From the NCBI GenBank assembly GCA_002348095.1, contig DDYT01000023.1, forward strand, positions 1-58,842: a DNA stretch of 58,842 nt, written 5' to 3'. The position numbers and the translations under genes are program-made. Under the pieces are notes generated by a model that worked only from the letters and a program-made list of their open reading frames with translations, was not told the DNA's origin and searched no databases. This stretch comes from Erysipelotrichaceae bacterium UBA2227 (GTDB taxonomy: Bacteria; Bacillota_I; Bacilli_A; Erysipelotrichales; Erysipelotrichaceae). Numbering within the stretch: position 1 is the stretch's first letter; the number at the start of each line of letters is the position of its first letter. Shown here one piece after another: positions 16,479-25,688 of this stretch.

Positions 16479-17538
16479 TCGAGCGTTTAAGAGCTTGTCT
16501 GCTTCAGTCTTTGCGATTTTATTCGGCTTACTGATCGGATACATCATTTTGCTGATCAGTAATCCGGCGCAAGCGACCCGGGGATTTATCATCATCCTCA
16601 ATGGCGGATTTAACGGTGGATTGCGTGGTGTAGGTAATATGCTGCACAATGCCATGCCCATCATTTTGACCGGTCTTTCGGTCGGATTTGCCTTTAAAAC
16701 CGGTTTATTCAATATCGGTGCTTCCGGTCAGTTTATCCTTGGGGCTTTTGCCGCGATTTATATCGGTGTAAAATGGACATTTATCCCCAGTGAGTTTTTA
16801 TGGATCGTGGCCATTTTAGGTGCAATGCTGGCCGGTGCATTATGGGGTTCGATCGCAGGTATACTCAAAGCATTCAGAAATGTAAATGAAGTCATTACTT
16901 CGATCATGCTGAACTATATCGGTATGTATCTGGTTAACTTTTTGGTCGTCAGTACCGTATTCGATCTGACCCGCAATCAGTCGCTTCCCCCACGGAACGC
17001 CTTTTTGCCCAGCGGGGGCATGAACATTCTGTTTCCGTTTTCATCCGCAAACATAGGTATCATCATCGCAATCGTCGTTGCATTCATTATGTACATCGTA
17101 CTTGAAAAAACAACATTCGGATTTGAGTTAAAAGCCGTCGGTTATAACCGGGATGCGAGCCGCTATGTCGGGATCAATGAAAAAAGAAGCATTATCCTGT
17201 CCATGATGATTGCCGGTGCCTTAGCCGGTTTGGGCGGCGGACTGGTGTATCTGTCCAATACCGGACGTCATATCGAGGTCGTCGACGTTTTGGCTTCTGA
17301 GGGGTTTAGCGGTATTCCGGTTGCATTGCTTGGCCTGTCCAATCCAATCGGCATCATTTTCTCCGGTCTGTTTGTCGGCCATATGAATATGGGCGGCTTC
17401 TATATGCAGCGATTGCGCTTTGTCCCGGAAGTCATCGATATCATGATTGCGATCATCATTTATTTCAGTGCTTTATCTTTGGCATTTAAAGCATTTATTG
17501 AAAATCTTTCCAGAAAGATGGGAGGTAGAACCAAATGA
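16453..17538 (+). CDS. nupP: Nucleoside ABC transporter permease 1
   Basis: The 361-residue protein has about ten hydrophobic segments of the BPD_transp_2 family. It shows the conserved FNIGASGQFILGAF block (about 88-101), the EAA-like ELKAVGYNRDASRYVGI stretch and AGALAGLGGGL. It forms the channel with NupQ. The start lies inside the nupO 3' end, and the stop overlaps the nupQ start (ATGA). Confidence 0.92.
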   Translation: MNVKKLLSNRAFKSLSASVFAILFGLLIGYIILLISNPAQATRGFIIILNGGFNGGLRGVGNMLHNAMPIILTGLSVGFAFKTGLFNIGASGQFILGAFAAIYIGVKWTFIPSEFLWIVAILGAMLAGALWGSIAGILKAFRNVNEVITSIMLNYIGMYLVNFLVVSTVFDLTRNQSLPPRNAFLPSGGMNILFPFSSANIGIIIAIVVAFIMYIVLEKTTFGFELKAVGYNRDASRYVGINEKRSIILSMMIAGALAGLGGGLVYLSNTGRHIEVVDVLASEGFSGIPVALLGLSNPIGIIFSGLFVGHMNMGGFYMQRLRFVPEVIDIMIAIIIYFSALSLAFKAFIENLSRKMGGRTK

Positions 17539-18494
17539 CATTGAGTACATTCTATTTCCTGGTTCAGCAAACCATGTTTTTCTCAATTCCGTTATTGATC
17601 GTTGCCATTGGCGGCATGTATTCCGAGCGCAGCGGTGTCATAAACATTGCGTTGGAAGGGATCATGATCATCGGTGCCTTTGTCAGTCTGTTCTTTATGA
17701 ACCGTATGCAGGCCTCAATGACCGGTCAGACACTGCTGGTTTTATCCATGCTGATAGCAGCGACAGTCGGTATGATGCTTTCATTTTTCCATGCCTACGC
17801 ATCGATCAATATGAAAGCCAATCAGGTCATAAGCGGTACTGCCCTGAACCTGTTTGCACCGGCATTTGCCATTTTCACCGCACGTATGATCATCGGTGTT
17901 CAGCAGGTGACTTTTGCCAATACCTATCGTATCGCGGAAGTTCCGATTTTGTCTTCCATACCGGTTTTGGGTGATTTATTCTTTAAAAACACCTATATCA
18001 CTACCTTTGCCGGATTTGCGATATTGATCATTGCAACCTTTGTCCTTTATAAAACCCGTTTTGGGTTACGTCTGCGGGCCTGCGGCGAGCATCCGCAAGC
18101 CGCTGATGCTGCCGGAGTCAACGTCAAAAGAATGCGTTACACCGGAGTTCTGATTTCCGGTGCTTTGGCGGGACTGGGCGGTTTGGTACTTATGGTCCCG
18201 GTCACGACGGCTTTTGACGGGTCGGTCGGCGGTTACGGATTCTTAGCGCTTGCCGTTTTGATTTTCGGCCAGTGGCGGCCCGGACGCATCCTGTTTGCGG
18301 CATTCTTCTTTGGTTTGATGAAAACCATCTCGGCTGCATATACCGGAATCCCTATTTTACTGGCTTTGGGAATCCCGTCTTACGTATTTAAGATGATCCC
18401 ATATCTGGCGACGATCATCATTCTGACATTTACATCAAAGAAATCGGCAGCACCGAAAGCAGCCGGTGAACCGTACGACGCCGGAAAGCGATAA
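17535..18494 (+). CDS. nupQ: Nucleoside ABC transporter permease 2
   Basis: The 319-residue membrane protein is from the same family as nupP, with the family motif SGVINIALEGIM (about 33-44), LRACGEHPQAADAAGV and SGALAGLGGLV. It is coupled to nupP by a 4-bp overlap and has a strong GGGAGG ribosome site. It ends the importer operon at a bidirectional hairpin shared with pncB. Confidence 0.92.
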   Translation: MTLSTFYFLVQQTMFFSIPLLIVAIGGMYSERSGVINIALEGIMIIGAFVSLFFMNRMQASMTGQTLLVLSMLIAATVGMMLSFFHAYASINMKANQVISGTALNLFAPAFAIFTARMIIGVQQVTFANTYRIAEVPILSSIPVLGDLFFKNTYITTFAGFAILIIATFVLYKTRFGLRLRACGEHPQAADAAGVNVKRMRYTGVLISGALAGLGGLVLMVPVTTAFDGSVGGYGFLALAVLIFGQWRPGRILFAAFFFGLMKTISAAYTGIPILLALGIPSYVFKMIPYLATIIILTFTSKKSAAPKAAGEPYDAGKR

Positions 18495-18500
18495 AAGTAA

Positions 18501-18525
18501 GAAAACCAACGTGAAGTTGGTTTTC
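18501..18525. terminator. Bidirectional terminator between nupQ and pncB
   Basis: Perfect 10-bp stem GAAAACCAAC / GTTGGTTTTC with a five-base loop. The A-rich side serves minus-strand transcripts and the TTTTC side plus-strand transcripts. It overlaps the pncB stop codon. Confidence 0.78.
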
Positions 18526-19963
18526 ATTTGCGGTTGTTCTGGATCATCTCATTCTTCAGATCCCAGAGTTTCTGTGAAAGGTCGACATAGTAATTATGCG
18601 GGAATGTCAGTCGTTTGACTTCATCCCACATTGTATCCATTTGCTTTTTGCAGTAATCACGGGTCTGGACTACGCCAGGCACTTGATAGACCAAATGTCC
18701 GTTGACGAATATCGGAACCTGCAGGATCACATACTCGTAGTCACGTATCGTTTTGCGTTTCCACGGAGCGATCGGATCAAACAGTGTATATTCATCCGTC
18801 GGTACGATTTCATCTGCCAGCATGATACAATCACCTAAAGCCTTTTGAGTGGCTTTATCGATGAAACGGATGACTTTTTTAAATCCCGGATTTGTGATTT
18901 TTTCAAGATTATCACTGATTTTGATTTTCGGCACGATTTCCTCATCGATCTCCTGTGCGACGAGTTTATAAACACCGCCCAAAACCGGGGTTGAACGCGA
19001 AGTGATGAGGTTCTCACCGACTCCGAATATGTCGATTTGTGCATCCTGAATGAGCAGATCGTCAATCAGATTCTCATCCAAAGAGTTGGAAGCAATGATT
19101 TTGCAGTCATGCAGACCTGCTTCATCCAGCATTTTACGTGCTTTCTTTGAAAGATAGGACAGATCCCCGGAATCCAGGCGGATCGCCTTCAACCGGTGAC
19201 CGTTCGGTATCAGGTATTCCGTTGCTACTTTAATGGCATTGACAACGCCGGACTTCAATGTGTCATATGTGTCAACCAACAGAATGCAGTTATCCGGATT
19301 GATTTTTGCGTAACTTAAGAAAGCCTCATACTCACTGTCATGCATTTGAATATAACTGTGAGCAATCGTACCGGAAATATTGAGCTGGTGCTGATATCCG
19401 GCCAGCGTGTTGGAGGTTGCCGCAGCACCGGCAATGATTGCACACCGCGCTCCTTCGATAGCGGCATCAAATCCCTGGGCACGCCGTGCCCCAAATTCGA
19501 TGACTGCCCGACCTTTGGCAGCACTGACGATCCGGCTGGCTTTGGTCGTTATCAAGGTCGGATAATTGACACATAACAGTAAAATCGTTTCAATCAGCTG
19601 TGCCTCAATGACATTGCCGCGAACGGTTACCAGCGGTTGATTGTTAAAAACAACGGTACCGTCGGGGACTGACCATAAATCGATGTTCAGGGTCAGGCTT
19701 CCCAGATAGGACAGAAAATCTTCGTCAAACGCGTTTGTCTTGCGAAGATAATCGATTTGTTCCTCACTGAACGAAAAATTCTGAATAACTTCAACCAACC
19801 GGTGCAATCCGTTGAAAATCAGATATCCGCCCTGATCCGGAAGTCTGCGTACAAACATATCGAAATATGCGATTTGCTCGTGCCGTCTTTCTTTAAAGTA
19901 CGCATAGGCCATAGAAAATTCATAAAAATCGGTTAACATCGAGAGTTCATTTATTTTTAACAT
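18524..19963 (-). CDS. pncB: Nicotinate phosphoribosyltransferase
   Basis: The 479-residue protein starts LTDFYEFSMAYAY, the conserved NAPRTase N-terminus. It contains the active-site loop region with TIAHSYIQ (about residue 200), and RLDSGDLSYLS and IIASNSLDE further on. It converts nicotinate, PRPP and ATP to nicotinate mononucleotide, the committed step of NAD salvage. It overlaps the upstream nicotinamidase gene by 7 bp, forming a two-gene salvage operon. Confidence 0.93.
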   Translation of the reverse strand: MLKINELSMLTDFYEFSMAYAYFKERRHEQIAYFDMFVRRLPDQGGYLIFNGLHRLVEVIQNFSFSEEQIDYLRKTNAFDEDFLSYLGSLTLNIDLWSVPDGTVVFNNQPLVTVRGNVIEAQLIETILLLCVNYPTLITTKASRIVSAAKGRAVIEFGARRAQGFDAAIEGARCAIIAGAAATSNTLAGYQHQLNISGTIAHSYIQMHDSEYEAFLSYAKINPDNCILLVDTYDTLKSGVVNAIKVATEYLIPNGHRLKAIRLDSGDLSYLSKKARKMLDEAGLHDCKIIASNSLDENLIDDLLIQDAQIDIFGVGENLITSRSTPVLGGVYKLVAQEIDEEIVPKIKISDNLEKITNPGFKKVIRFIDKATQKALGDCIMLADEIVPTDEYTLFDPIAPWKRKTIRDYEYVILQVPIFVNGHLVYQVPGVVQTRDYCKKQMDTMWDEVKRLTFPHNYYVDLSQKLWDLKNEMIQNNRK

Positions 19964-20541
19964 ACATATTCCTCAATAACGCGGATTCCGTTTTGTTTCA
20001 TAAGGGCCAACGCGAAGTCGTGGTAAACGCCCTTGGGATGAGAAGGGGCATCAAAGGTTGCAACGGCTTGTGCAACGACAGTGACTTGTGATTCAACATT
20101 ATGCTGATGAATGTAAGCCTGAAGTGTCGATGCAAACTGCAATACACAGATGTCCGTCACACACCCGGTGATGACATAGTTTCTGAAAATGCCTGTCTCT
20201 GAAAGCCACTGTTGAAATCCGGGAGCCAGAAAGCCGTTAACACTGTTTTTCTCTATAAACCGCACATCCTGTGAGTAGGGTTTGAGTTCATCGACCCATT
20301 CACTTTCCGAAGTGCCATCAACACAATGAGAAGGATAAGCCGAAAATTCTTTGGCATCTTTGGGATGACGGTCCAAAAAAGCAATGATTGGCTCATTGGC
20401 TTGTTTAAAACACTTGATTAATTCAATAATATTACCGATAATGTCTTTGATGCTTGCATCCGCCATCGGTCCTTCTACCATAAACCCGTTGACCATATCT
20501 ATGATGACCAGACAAGATGATTCATTTACTTTTTGGCTCAT
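19957..20541 (-). CDS. pncA: Nicotinamidase (isochorismatase fold)
   Basis: The 194-residue cysteine hydrolase shows the catalytic Asp in LVIIDMVNGF (about 12-21), a metal-site histidine in LDRHP, the catalytic Lys in EKNSVNGF and the nucleophile in TGCVTDICV. It deaminates nicotinamide to nicotinate, the substrate of the adjacent pncB product. An AGAGG ribosome site precedes the start. No recognisable NiaR operator was seen. Confidence 0.9.
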   Translation of the reverse strand: MSQKVNESSCLVIIDMVNGFMVEGPMADASIKDIIGNIIELIKCFKQANEPIIAFLDRHPKDAKEFSAYPSHCVDGTSESEWVDELKPYSQDVRFIEKNSVNGFLAPGFQQWLSETGIFRNYVITGCVTDICVLQFASTLQAYIHQHNVESQVTVVAQAVATFDAPSHPKGVYHDFALALMKQNGIRVIEEYVC

Positions 20542-20618
20542 ATTTCTACCTCTGCTTTCATTTAATTATAGGACCTTTTCGACGCTTTGTATAGTATTGA
20601 GAACCTTAGGGAGGTCAC
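20542..20618. promoter_or_regulatory. Divergent pncA / ymfF promoter region
   Basis: Only 77 bp separate the two start codons. The minus strand has TATAAT (20565-20570, read as ATTATA on plus). The plus strand has TATAGT (20590-20595), and GGGAGG precedes the ymfF ATG. Neither -10 has a good -35. Confidence 0.4.
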
Positions 20619-21875
20619 ATGAATTCCATTCGACTTAACGAGAATCTAAACCTGAATATCATTCAAACCGGGAAATTCAAAGATATTTCCTTTTCATTTC
20701 GATTTCTTTCAAAAATATCCCAACGTAATGCGACCATTGCTGCCTTGGTGGCGCAAATGGCATCCGACCGAAACGAAAAGGCAAAAACCAAAGTTGAAAT
20801 GACCCGCTTGTCAGATCGGATGTACGGCAGTTACATCGATGTCCGAAATACCGGATATGGGGAAGCCATCTGTACGGAGTTTAGGACCAGGGTCATAGAC
20901 GGCCGTTATGTAAACCAACCAAAAATCTTTCCGGGATTTTTCGAGTGGCTGCTGGATATGATCCGATATCCGCTGATCAACGAAGATACCCTGCAAGAGG
21001 CAAAAAAGAATGTGCGCAGTTCACTGATCCGCTCGATGGACAATCCGATGCAGTTTGCCGTCAAAAAAGCATTTGAGATTGCAGGCAGAGGCTATCCGTT
21101 GTCGGTCAATATCAATGGATCACTGTCCGATCTTGATGAAATCGGTGTCGAAGACTGCATGTCCTATATTGAGATGATGTTTGATTCATCACGTCTGGAC
21201 ATATTTGTGGTTGGGGACATTAATGAAACCGATGTTACGGACAAAATCAGAAGCAGTTTTCTTTTCAGAGAAAGGAAAAACTTCAATACCATGTACCGGG
21301 TTGCTGAGAAATCTGCAGAAGTTATTGAACTTTCCAGAAACATGCGGCAGTCGAACCTTGTGCTCGTGTATAATCCGCGGATTTTACCAAGTGACCGAGA
21401 TTACTGGCCCTTACGCGTGGCACTTACCGCTTTCGGTCAAATACCTTCCTCACTCTGTTTTACGGAAATCCGTGAAAAGCGAAGTTTGTGTTATACCATC
21501 GGTGCACAGATGATTACATTTGACGGAATCTGCTTTGTCTACTCGGGTATCGATGCTTCACGGGCAAGTGAAGTTGAGCGACTGATTGATGAACAAATCG
21601 AAACCGTCAGAAACACTCAACTCAGCCATTCACTGATTGAAGCCAGTAAAAAGATGATGGTCAATTCCATTCGTCAGATTGAGGATGATCCCATGGCAAT
21701 AATCAATTATTACTATCAGATATTGCTGATCCGTCGATACAAGAACAAAGAAGAAGTCATTGAAGATATTTTGCGCGTGACTAATGAAGAAATCAGTGAT
21801 GTTTTCACGAAAATGATTAAGTCGGCACGGTTTTTACTGAAAGGAGAGAGCAATCATGAAGAAGACTCTGAATAA
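20619..21875 (+). CDS. ymfF: M16-type peptidase homologue without zinc motif (YmfF-like)
   Basis: The 418-residue protein has the two-lobed insulinase/M16 fold pattern but lacks HXXEH. The corresponding region reads AALVAQMASDRNE. Its partner gene next door keeps the motif, as in the YmfF/YmfH pair of B. subtilis, where an inactive subunit complements an active one. In Bacillus these genes lie by ftsK/spoIIIE and are associated with EF-P modification genes. Here the pair sits in the same neighbourhood. It overlaps ymfH by 20 bp. Confidence 0.82.
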   Translation: MNSIRLNENLNLNIIQTGKFKDISFSFRFLSKISQRNATIAALVAQMASDRNEKAKTKVEMTRLSDRMYGSYIDVRNTGYGEAICTEFRTRVIDGRYVNQPKIFPGFFEWLLDMIRYPLINEDTLQEAKKNVRSSLIRSMDNPMQFAVKKAFEIAGRGYPLSVNINGSLSDLDEIGVEDCMSYIEMMFDSSRLDIFVVGDINETDVTDKIRSSFLFRERKNFNTMYRVAEKSAEVIELSRNMRQSNLVLVYNPRILPSDRDYWPLRVALTAFGQIPSSLCFTEIREKRSLCYTIGAQMITFDGICFVYSGIDASRASEVERLIDEQIETVRNTQLSHSLIEASKKMMVNSIRQIEDDPMAIINYYYQILLIRRYKNKEEVIEDILRVTNEEISDVFTKMIKSARFLLKGESNHEEDSE

Positions 21876-23133
21876 ACGCTTCAATGAAGTGCTGTTTGAG
21901 CAGATCATCAGCAGCGGACTGAGAGTCGTCGTCATTCATAAACCCGGTTATGTTGGGTCCAGTGCACTGCTCGCAACTCCTTTTGGCGGCATGCATACCA
22001 AACTGAGAGATTCAAACGGAGGCATCATTGAAATCCTTCCGGGAAGCGCACATTTTTTAGAGCATAAGCTGTTTGAAAGTGAAGAAGGGGACATCCTGAC
22101 AGCTTTTACTGAAATCGGTGCTTCGGTCAATGCATTTACATCCTACGAAGAAACGGTTTATTACTTCTCCACGTCCAATGATATCGAAGTTCCGCTGAAC
22201 ATGCTGCTCGATTTCGTCAGTGATCTGCGGATCAGTGAAGAGTCGGTCGAAAAGGAAAAAGGAATCATCATCCAGGAACTGCGGATGTATGCGCAGATGC
22301 CGGATGCACGGCTTGTACATGAAACCTATCGGTCATTTTTTGTCGAACATCCGTATAGCAATGATATCGGGGGTACAGAGTCTTCTGTGATGGCGATCAG
22401 TAAAGAGCATCTTACCATGTGTTATCAACTGAATTATCATCCGCAGCGTATGTTGCTGGTCGTGGCAACCGGCGATGATCCCGATCGGATTTTTGATATT
22501 GCCGAAAAGAATCATCAGCAAAAGACATTTGCGACTGCACCATCAATGGAAACGGTTAAAATCGAGGAACCTTTAGCGGTGTACAGAAGAAACTTTGAAT
22601 TTTCTTTGGATGTCGAATCAGTTAAATCTACCGTTACATACAAATTCAGTCACACCTACGACAGCGAGCCAGAAAGAAAAGCGGCCGAATGGAGCCTGAG
22701 ATTGCTGTTAGATGCAACATTCAGTACGTTGAATCCTGAGTATCAGCAATGGATGGATCAGGGACTAATTTCAGATTTCTTTGGTTTTGAAGCAGACATT
22801 GGAGACGGTTACGGTTTAGTGATGTTCTATAATGAGACTGCCGATGCAGCTCAGTTTGAACATTTTTTAGACAGACAGATGCAAAAAGCATACATCAGTG
22901 AAGACACGGCCGAACAGCTGAAACGACGTTATCTTGGCCAGGCTCTGCGAAGTCTCAATGATCTCGAAGATATGGCAATTTCGTTTATCCGTGCAAGTTT
23001 TGCAGGTGCTGATTATTTTGACAGTCTGACCTGGGTTGAAAAAATCACGCTTGAAGATATCGAAAACGTCCGTAAACTTATTGATTTGAGTAATAAATGC
23101 ACGGTTTCCGTAAAAAGTGAAAAAAGTGCCTAA
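21856..23133 (+). CDS. ymfH: M16 zinc peptidase (YmfH-like)
   Basis: The 425-residue insulinase-family protein has an inverted zinc site HFLEH (about 68-72) and the distal glutamate in EKGIIIQELRMY about 75 residues later. The GASVNAFTSYEETVYYF block is typical of the family. An AAGGAGAG site precedes the ATG inside ymfF. It probably forms a heterodimer with YmfF. The natural substrate is unknown. Confidence 0.88.
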   Translation: MKKTLNKRFNEVLFEQIISSGLRVVVIHKPGYVGSSALLATPFGGMHTKLRDSNGGIIEILPGSAHFLEHKLFESEEGDILTAFTEIGASVNAFTSYEETVYYFSTSNDIEVPLNMLLDFVSDLRISEESVEKEKGIIIQELRMYAQMPDARLVHETYRSFFVEHPYSNDIGGTESSVMAISKEHLTMCYQLNYHPQRMLLVVATGDDPDRIFDIAEKNHQQKTFATAPSMETVKIEEPLAVYRRNFEFSLDVESVKSTVTYKFSHTYDSEPERKAAEWSLRLLLDATFSTLNPEYQQWMDQGLISDFFGFEADIGDGYGLVMFYNETADAAQFEHFLDRQMQKAYISEDTAEQLKRRYLGQALRSLNDLEDMAISFIRASFAGADYFDSLTWVEKITLEDIENVRKLIDLSNKCTVSVKSEKSA

Positions 23134-23256
23134 ATTACGTTTTTTGAAGGATACAGGCAAGATACATACCGATTTTCATTAAGAAACGCTAAGATAGACG
23201 ATTTGAAAGAGACAGATGATTCTGCGATAATCCTTATGCAACCAAGGAGGAATCAT

Positions 23257-23580
23257 ATGTTGAATCAAATCGTATTAGTCGGTCGTGTCATTCAGTTGCC
23301 TGAAATCAGAGAAACCCCCTCAGGAGCTAAAGTCGCGACATTGCAGCTGGAGGTCGATCGGAATTTCCGCAACAGCCACGGAGAGTTTGAGAGAGATGTT
23401 TTCAGCATCACTTTGTGGCGCGGTGTCGCTGAGACAACGATCAGCGTCTGTGAAGTCGGAAGCTTGGTCGGGATCAAAGGGAGGATCCAAGCCAACTCGT
23501 ATGAAAACAAAGACCAAAAACTGATTCACAGTTTTGAAGTCATTGCCGAGAAGGTTTCATTTCTGCATCCCAAATCCTGA
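23257..23580 (+). CDS. ssb: Single-stranded DNA-binding protein, short form
   Basis: The 107-residue OB-fold protein begins MLNQIVLVGRVIQLPEI. I use the ATG at 23257 because it has a strong AAGGAGG at 23244-23250; an in-frame upstream start at 23203 has no ribosome site. The protein ends shortly after the OB fold (KVSFLHPKS) and lacks the acidic DDxPF-type tail used to recruit replication proteins. It therefore resembles accessory/SsbB-type proteins. It is not in the usual rpsF-ssb-rpsR context. A hairpin terminator follows. Confidence 0.85.
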   Translation: MLNQIVLVGRVIQLPEIRETPSGAKVATLQLEVDRNFRNSHGEFERDVFSITLWRGVAETTISVCEVGSLVGIKGRIQANSYENKDQKLIHSFEVIAEKVSFLHPKS

Positions 23581-23587
23581 AAAGCCT

Positions 23588-23613
23588 AAAAACGGTTCAT
23601 CACCGTTTTTTTT
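23588..23613 (+). terminator. Terminator after ssb
   Basis: Stem AAAAACGGT (23588-23596) / ACCGTTTTT (23602-23610), loop TCATC, followed by further T's. Confidence 0.8.
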
Positions 23614-23628
23614 AACGCTTATTTTGTG

Positions 23629-23634
23629 TATAAT
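23629..23634 (+). promoter_or_regulatory. -10 element of the thyA operon
   Basis: TATAAT lies 18 bp before the thyA ATG (23653). A GTG overlapping it (23626) is in frame with thyA but cannot be the start for this reason. Confidence 0.5.
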
Positions 23635-23652
23635 GAAAGCACAGGTGATGAT

Positions 23653-24525
23653 ATGAAACAATATTTGGAATTATGCAGACACATACTGGAAAACGGAAGT
23701 CCGCGAAGCGATCGAACATCGACCGGCACCATCGGAACTTTCGGATATCAGATGCGATTTAATCTTGAAGAAGGCTTTCCGTTGCTCACGACTAAAAAGA
23801 CCCACTTCAAATCGGTAGCCGAAGAACTTTTCTGGTTTTTGACCGGAAACACCAATATACGTCCGCTGGTGCTTAAAGGTGTACGGATTTGGAATGAATG
23901 GCCTTATGCCGAGTATGTAAAACATGCGGATTATCAAGGTGAGACACTCAATGAGTTTGTCGAGAAAATCAAAGCGGACAAAGAATTTGCAGACCGACAC
24001 GGTAACCTCGGACCGGTATACGGCAAACAGTGGCGTGATTTTTTCGGTGTCGATCAAATCGTCGGTCTGATTGAGGATCTGAAGAAAAATCCGTATTCCC
24101 GTCGCCATATCATCAGTGCCTGGAACCCGGCGCAGATCGAAGAAATGGCCTTACCGCCCTGTCATGCATTTATGCAGTTTTATGTCAGCGGCGATGGGAA
24201 GAAACTCTCCCTTCAGCTGTATCAGCGCTCCGCCGATGTATTTCTTGGCGTTCCGTTCAATATTGCTTCCTATTCGCTGTTACTGATGATGGTCGCAGAT
24301 GTTTGCGGTTATCAGCCTTATGAGTTTGTTCACACTTTTGGGGATGTTCACATATACAACGATCACATCGATCTAGTCAGACTTCAGTTGCAAAGAGAGC
24401 CGCGCAAACTGCCGACTCTGAATATCCTTCGTCATCATGATTCAATTTTTGATTATTGCCTGGAGGATTTTGAACTGACCGGTTATGACCCTCATCCGCA
24501 TATTGCCGGAAAGGTCAGTGTCTGA
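23653..24525 (+). CDS. thyA: Thymidylate synthase
   Basis: The 290-residue ThyA (not ThyX) has RSDRTSTGTIGTFGYQMRF near the N-terminus, the catalytic cysteine in LPPCHAFMQFYV, QRSADVFLGVPFNI and the dUMP-binding HTFGDVHIYNDH. It makes dTMP from dUMP using methylene-tetrahydrofolate. The start is ATG at 23653 with AGGTGATG just upstream. Its last base is the first of folA (TGATG), the classical coupling with dihydrofolate reductase, which regenerates the folate. Confidence 0.96.
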   Translation: MKQYLELCRHILENGSPRSDRTSTGTIGTFGYQMRFNLEEGFPLLTTKKTHFKSVAEELFWFLTGNTNIRPLVLKGVRIWNEWPYAEYVKHADYQGETLNEFVEKIKADKEFADRHGNLGPVYGKQWRDFFGVDQIVGLIEDLKKNPYSRRHIISAWNPAQIEEMALPPCHAFMQFYVSGDGKKLSLQLYQRSADVFLGVPFNIASYSLLLMMVADVCGYQPYEFVHTFGDVHIYNDHIDLVRLQLQREPRKLPTLNILRHHDSIFDYCLEDFELTGYDPHPHIAGKVSV

Positions 24526-24998
24526 TGATCACGATCATTGTCGCCATCGGCAATAATTACGTAATCGGAAAAGATGGCTGGATGCCATGGAATTTTCCTG
24601 ATGATTTGAAACAGTTTAAAGAAAAGACACTGAATCACACCGTGGTCATGGGCAGAAAAACGTATGAGTCGATCGGTAAGCCTTTAGCTAAACGAAGAAA
24701 TATCGTCGTAACTCGGGATCCCCGGTGGAGTGCCAAAGGGGTTGAGGTCATTTGCGATTTTGCCGGGTTTCTGGCACAGAACAAAAATAGTGAAGAAGAG
24801 ATATTTATCGCAGGCGGGGCACAGATTTATCAGATGGCTTTGCCTTATGCCGATAAACTGGTCATCAGTCATATCGAAACCGATATTGAAGGAGACACCT
24901 ACTTCCCTAAATGGGATCGAAATAAATTTGATGTCGTTGATACCGAAGAATTTGCGGATTTTACCGTAAAAACATATATGAAGAAGGTGGATATATGA
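24525..24998 (+). CDS. folA: Dihydrofolate reductase
   Basis: The 157-residue protein has the family pattern ITIIVAIGNNYVIGKDGWMPW, the NADPH-binding VVMGRKTYESIG and IFIAGGAQIYQMAL. It reduces dihydrofolate produced by ThyA. It overlaps thyA by one base and plsC by four. Confidence 0.95.
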   Translation: MITIIVAIGNNYVIGKDGWMPWNFPDDLKQFKEKTLNHTVVMGRKTYESIGKPLAKRRNIVVTRDPRWSAKGVEVICDFAGFLAQNKNSEEEIFIAGGAQIYQMALPYADKLVISHIETDIEGDTYFPKWDRNKFDVVDTEEFADFTVKTYMKKVDI

Positions 24999-25684
24999 AA
25001 AAAGTCTGGCTATGGATCAAAATGAGCCTGTATTTGCCGGCTGTGTACATTTCAGCACTTCAAAGCCGAAAACAACCGTTTAAGGTTCGGTTTGAACTGG
25101 CGAAAGCATGGTCGGTCATGATCATCAAAATGACCAAAAGCAAACTTATGGTGGAAGGCGTAAACAACATTCCGCTGAAAGACGGTATGCTGTTTGTAGT
25201 CAATCATCAGGGATCGCTTGACGGATTTGTACTTTTAGCTGCGTCTCCGGTACCGATCAGTGCAGTCGGGAAAATTGAAAGCAACAAAATCCCGTTTATG
25301 AATGTATGGTATAACAACCTCGACGTGATCCTCTTCGACCGCAGTTCCGTTAAAGATTCTGTGGCTATGGTCCAAAAGCTGACTCAACGGCTTGAACGGG
25401 GCCACAATATGGTGATTTTCCCTGAGGGAACCCGATCCTACGGCAATGTCATGGGTGAGTTTAAGGCGGGGGCCCTCAAAGGGGCCATCAATGCCAAAGT
25501 GCCGATCGTTCCGGTAGCGCTGATTGATTCCTTTAAGGCACTCGATGATCCCAAAGCAAAGCGGGTTACGATCAAAGTGCGATATCTGCAGCCTATTCAT
25601 CATGAAGAATATCAGCCGATGACGATTCAGCAGTTGGCCGATGAAGTGCGTTCGCGCATACAGACACAATTAGAGAAAGAGTGA
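24995..25684 (+). CDS. plsC: 1-acyl-sn-glycerol-3-phosphate acyltransferase (PlsC family)
   Basis: The 229-residue protein has the acyltransferase motif NHQGSLD (HX4D, about 69-75) and the substrate-binding FPEGTRS (about 140). A hydrophobic N-terminal segment suggests membrane association. It forms phosphatidic acid from lysophosphatidate. Start overlaps the folA stop (ATGA). Confidence 0.9.
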   Translation: MKKVWLWIKMSLYLPAVYISALQSRKQPFKVRFELAKAWSVMIIKMTKSKLMVEGVNNIPLKDGMLFVVNHQGSLDGFVLLAASPVPISAVGKIESNKIPFMNVWYNNLDVILFDRSSVKDSVAMVQKLTQRLERGHNMVIFPEGTRSYGNVMGEFKAGALKGAINAKVPIVPVALIDSFKALDDPKAKRVTIKVRYLQPIHHEEYQPMTIQQLADEVRSRIQTQLEKE

Positions 25685-25688
25685 TTTT

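Noticed and set aside
23203..23256. Longer N-terminus for ssb
   Set aside because: No ribosome site at 23203, whereas AAGGAGG precedes ATG 23257 and the protein then starts at the family's usual residue.
23626..23652. GTG start for thyA
   Set aside because: The GTG abuts and the next codons form the -10 TATAAT; the ATG at 23653 has a proper ribosome site.
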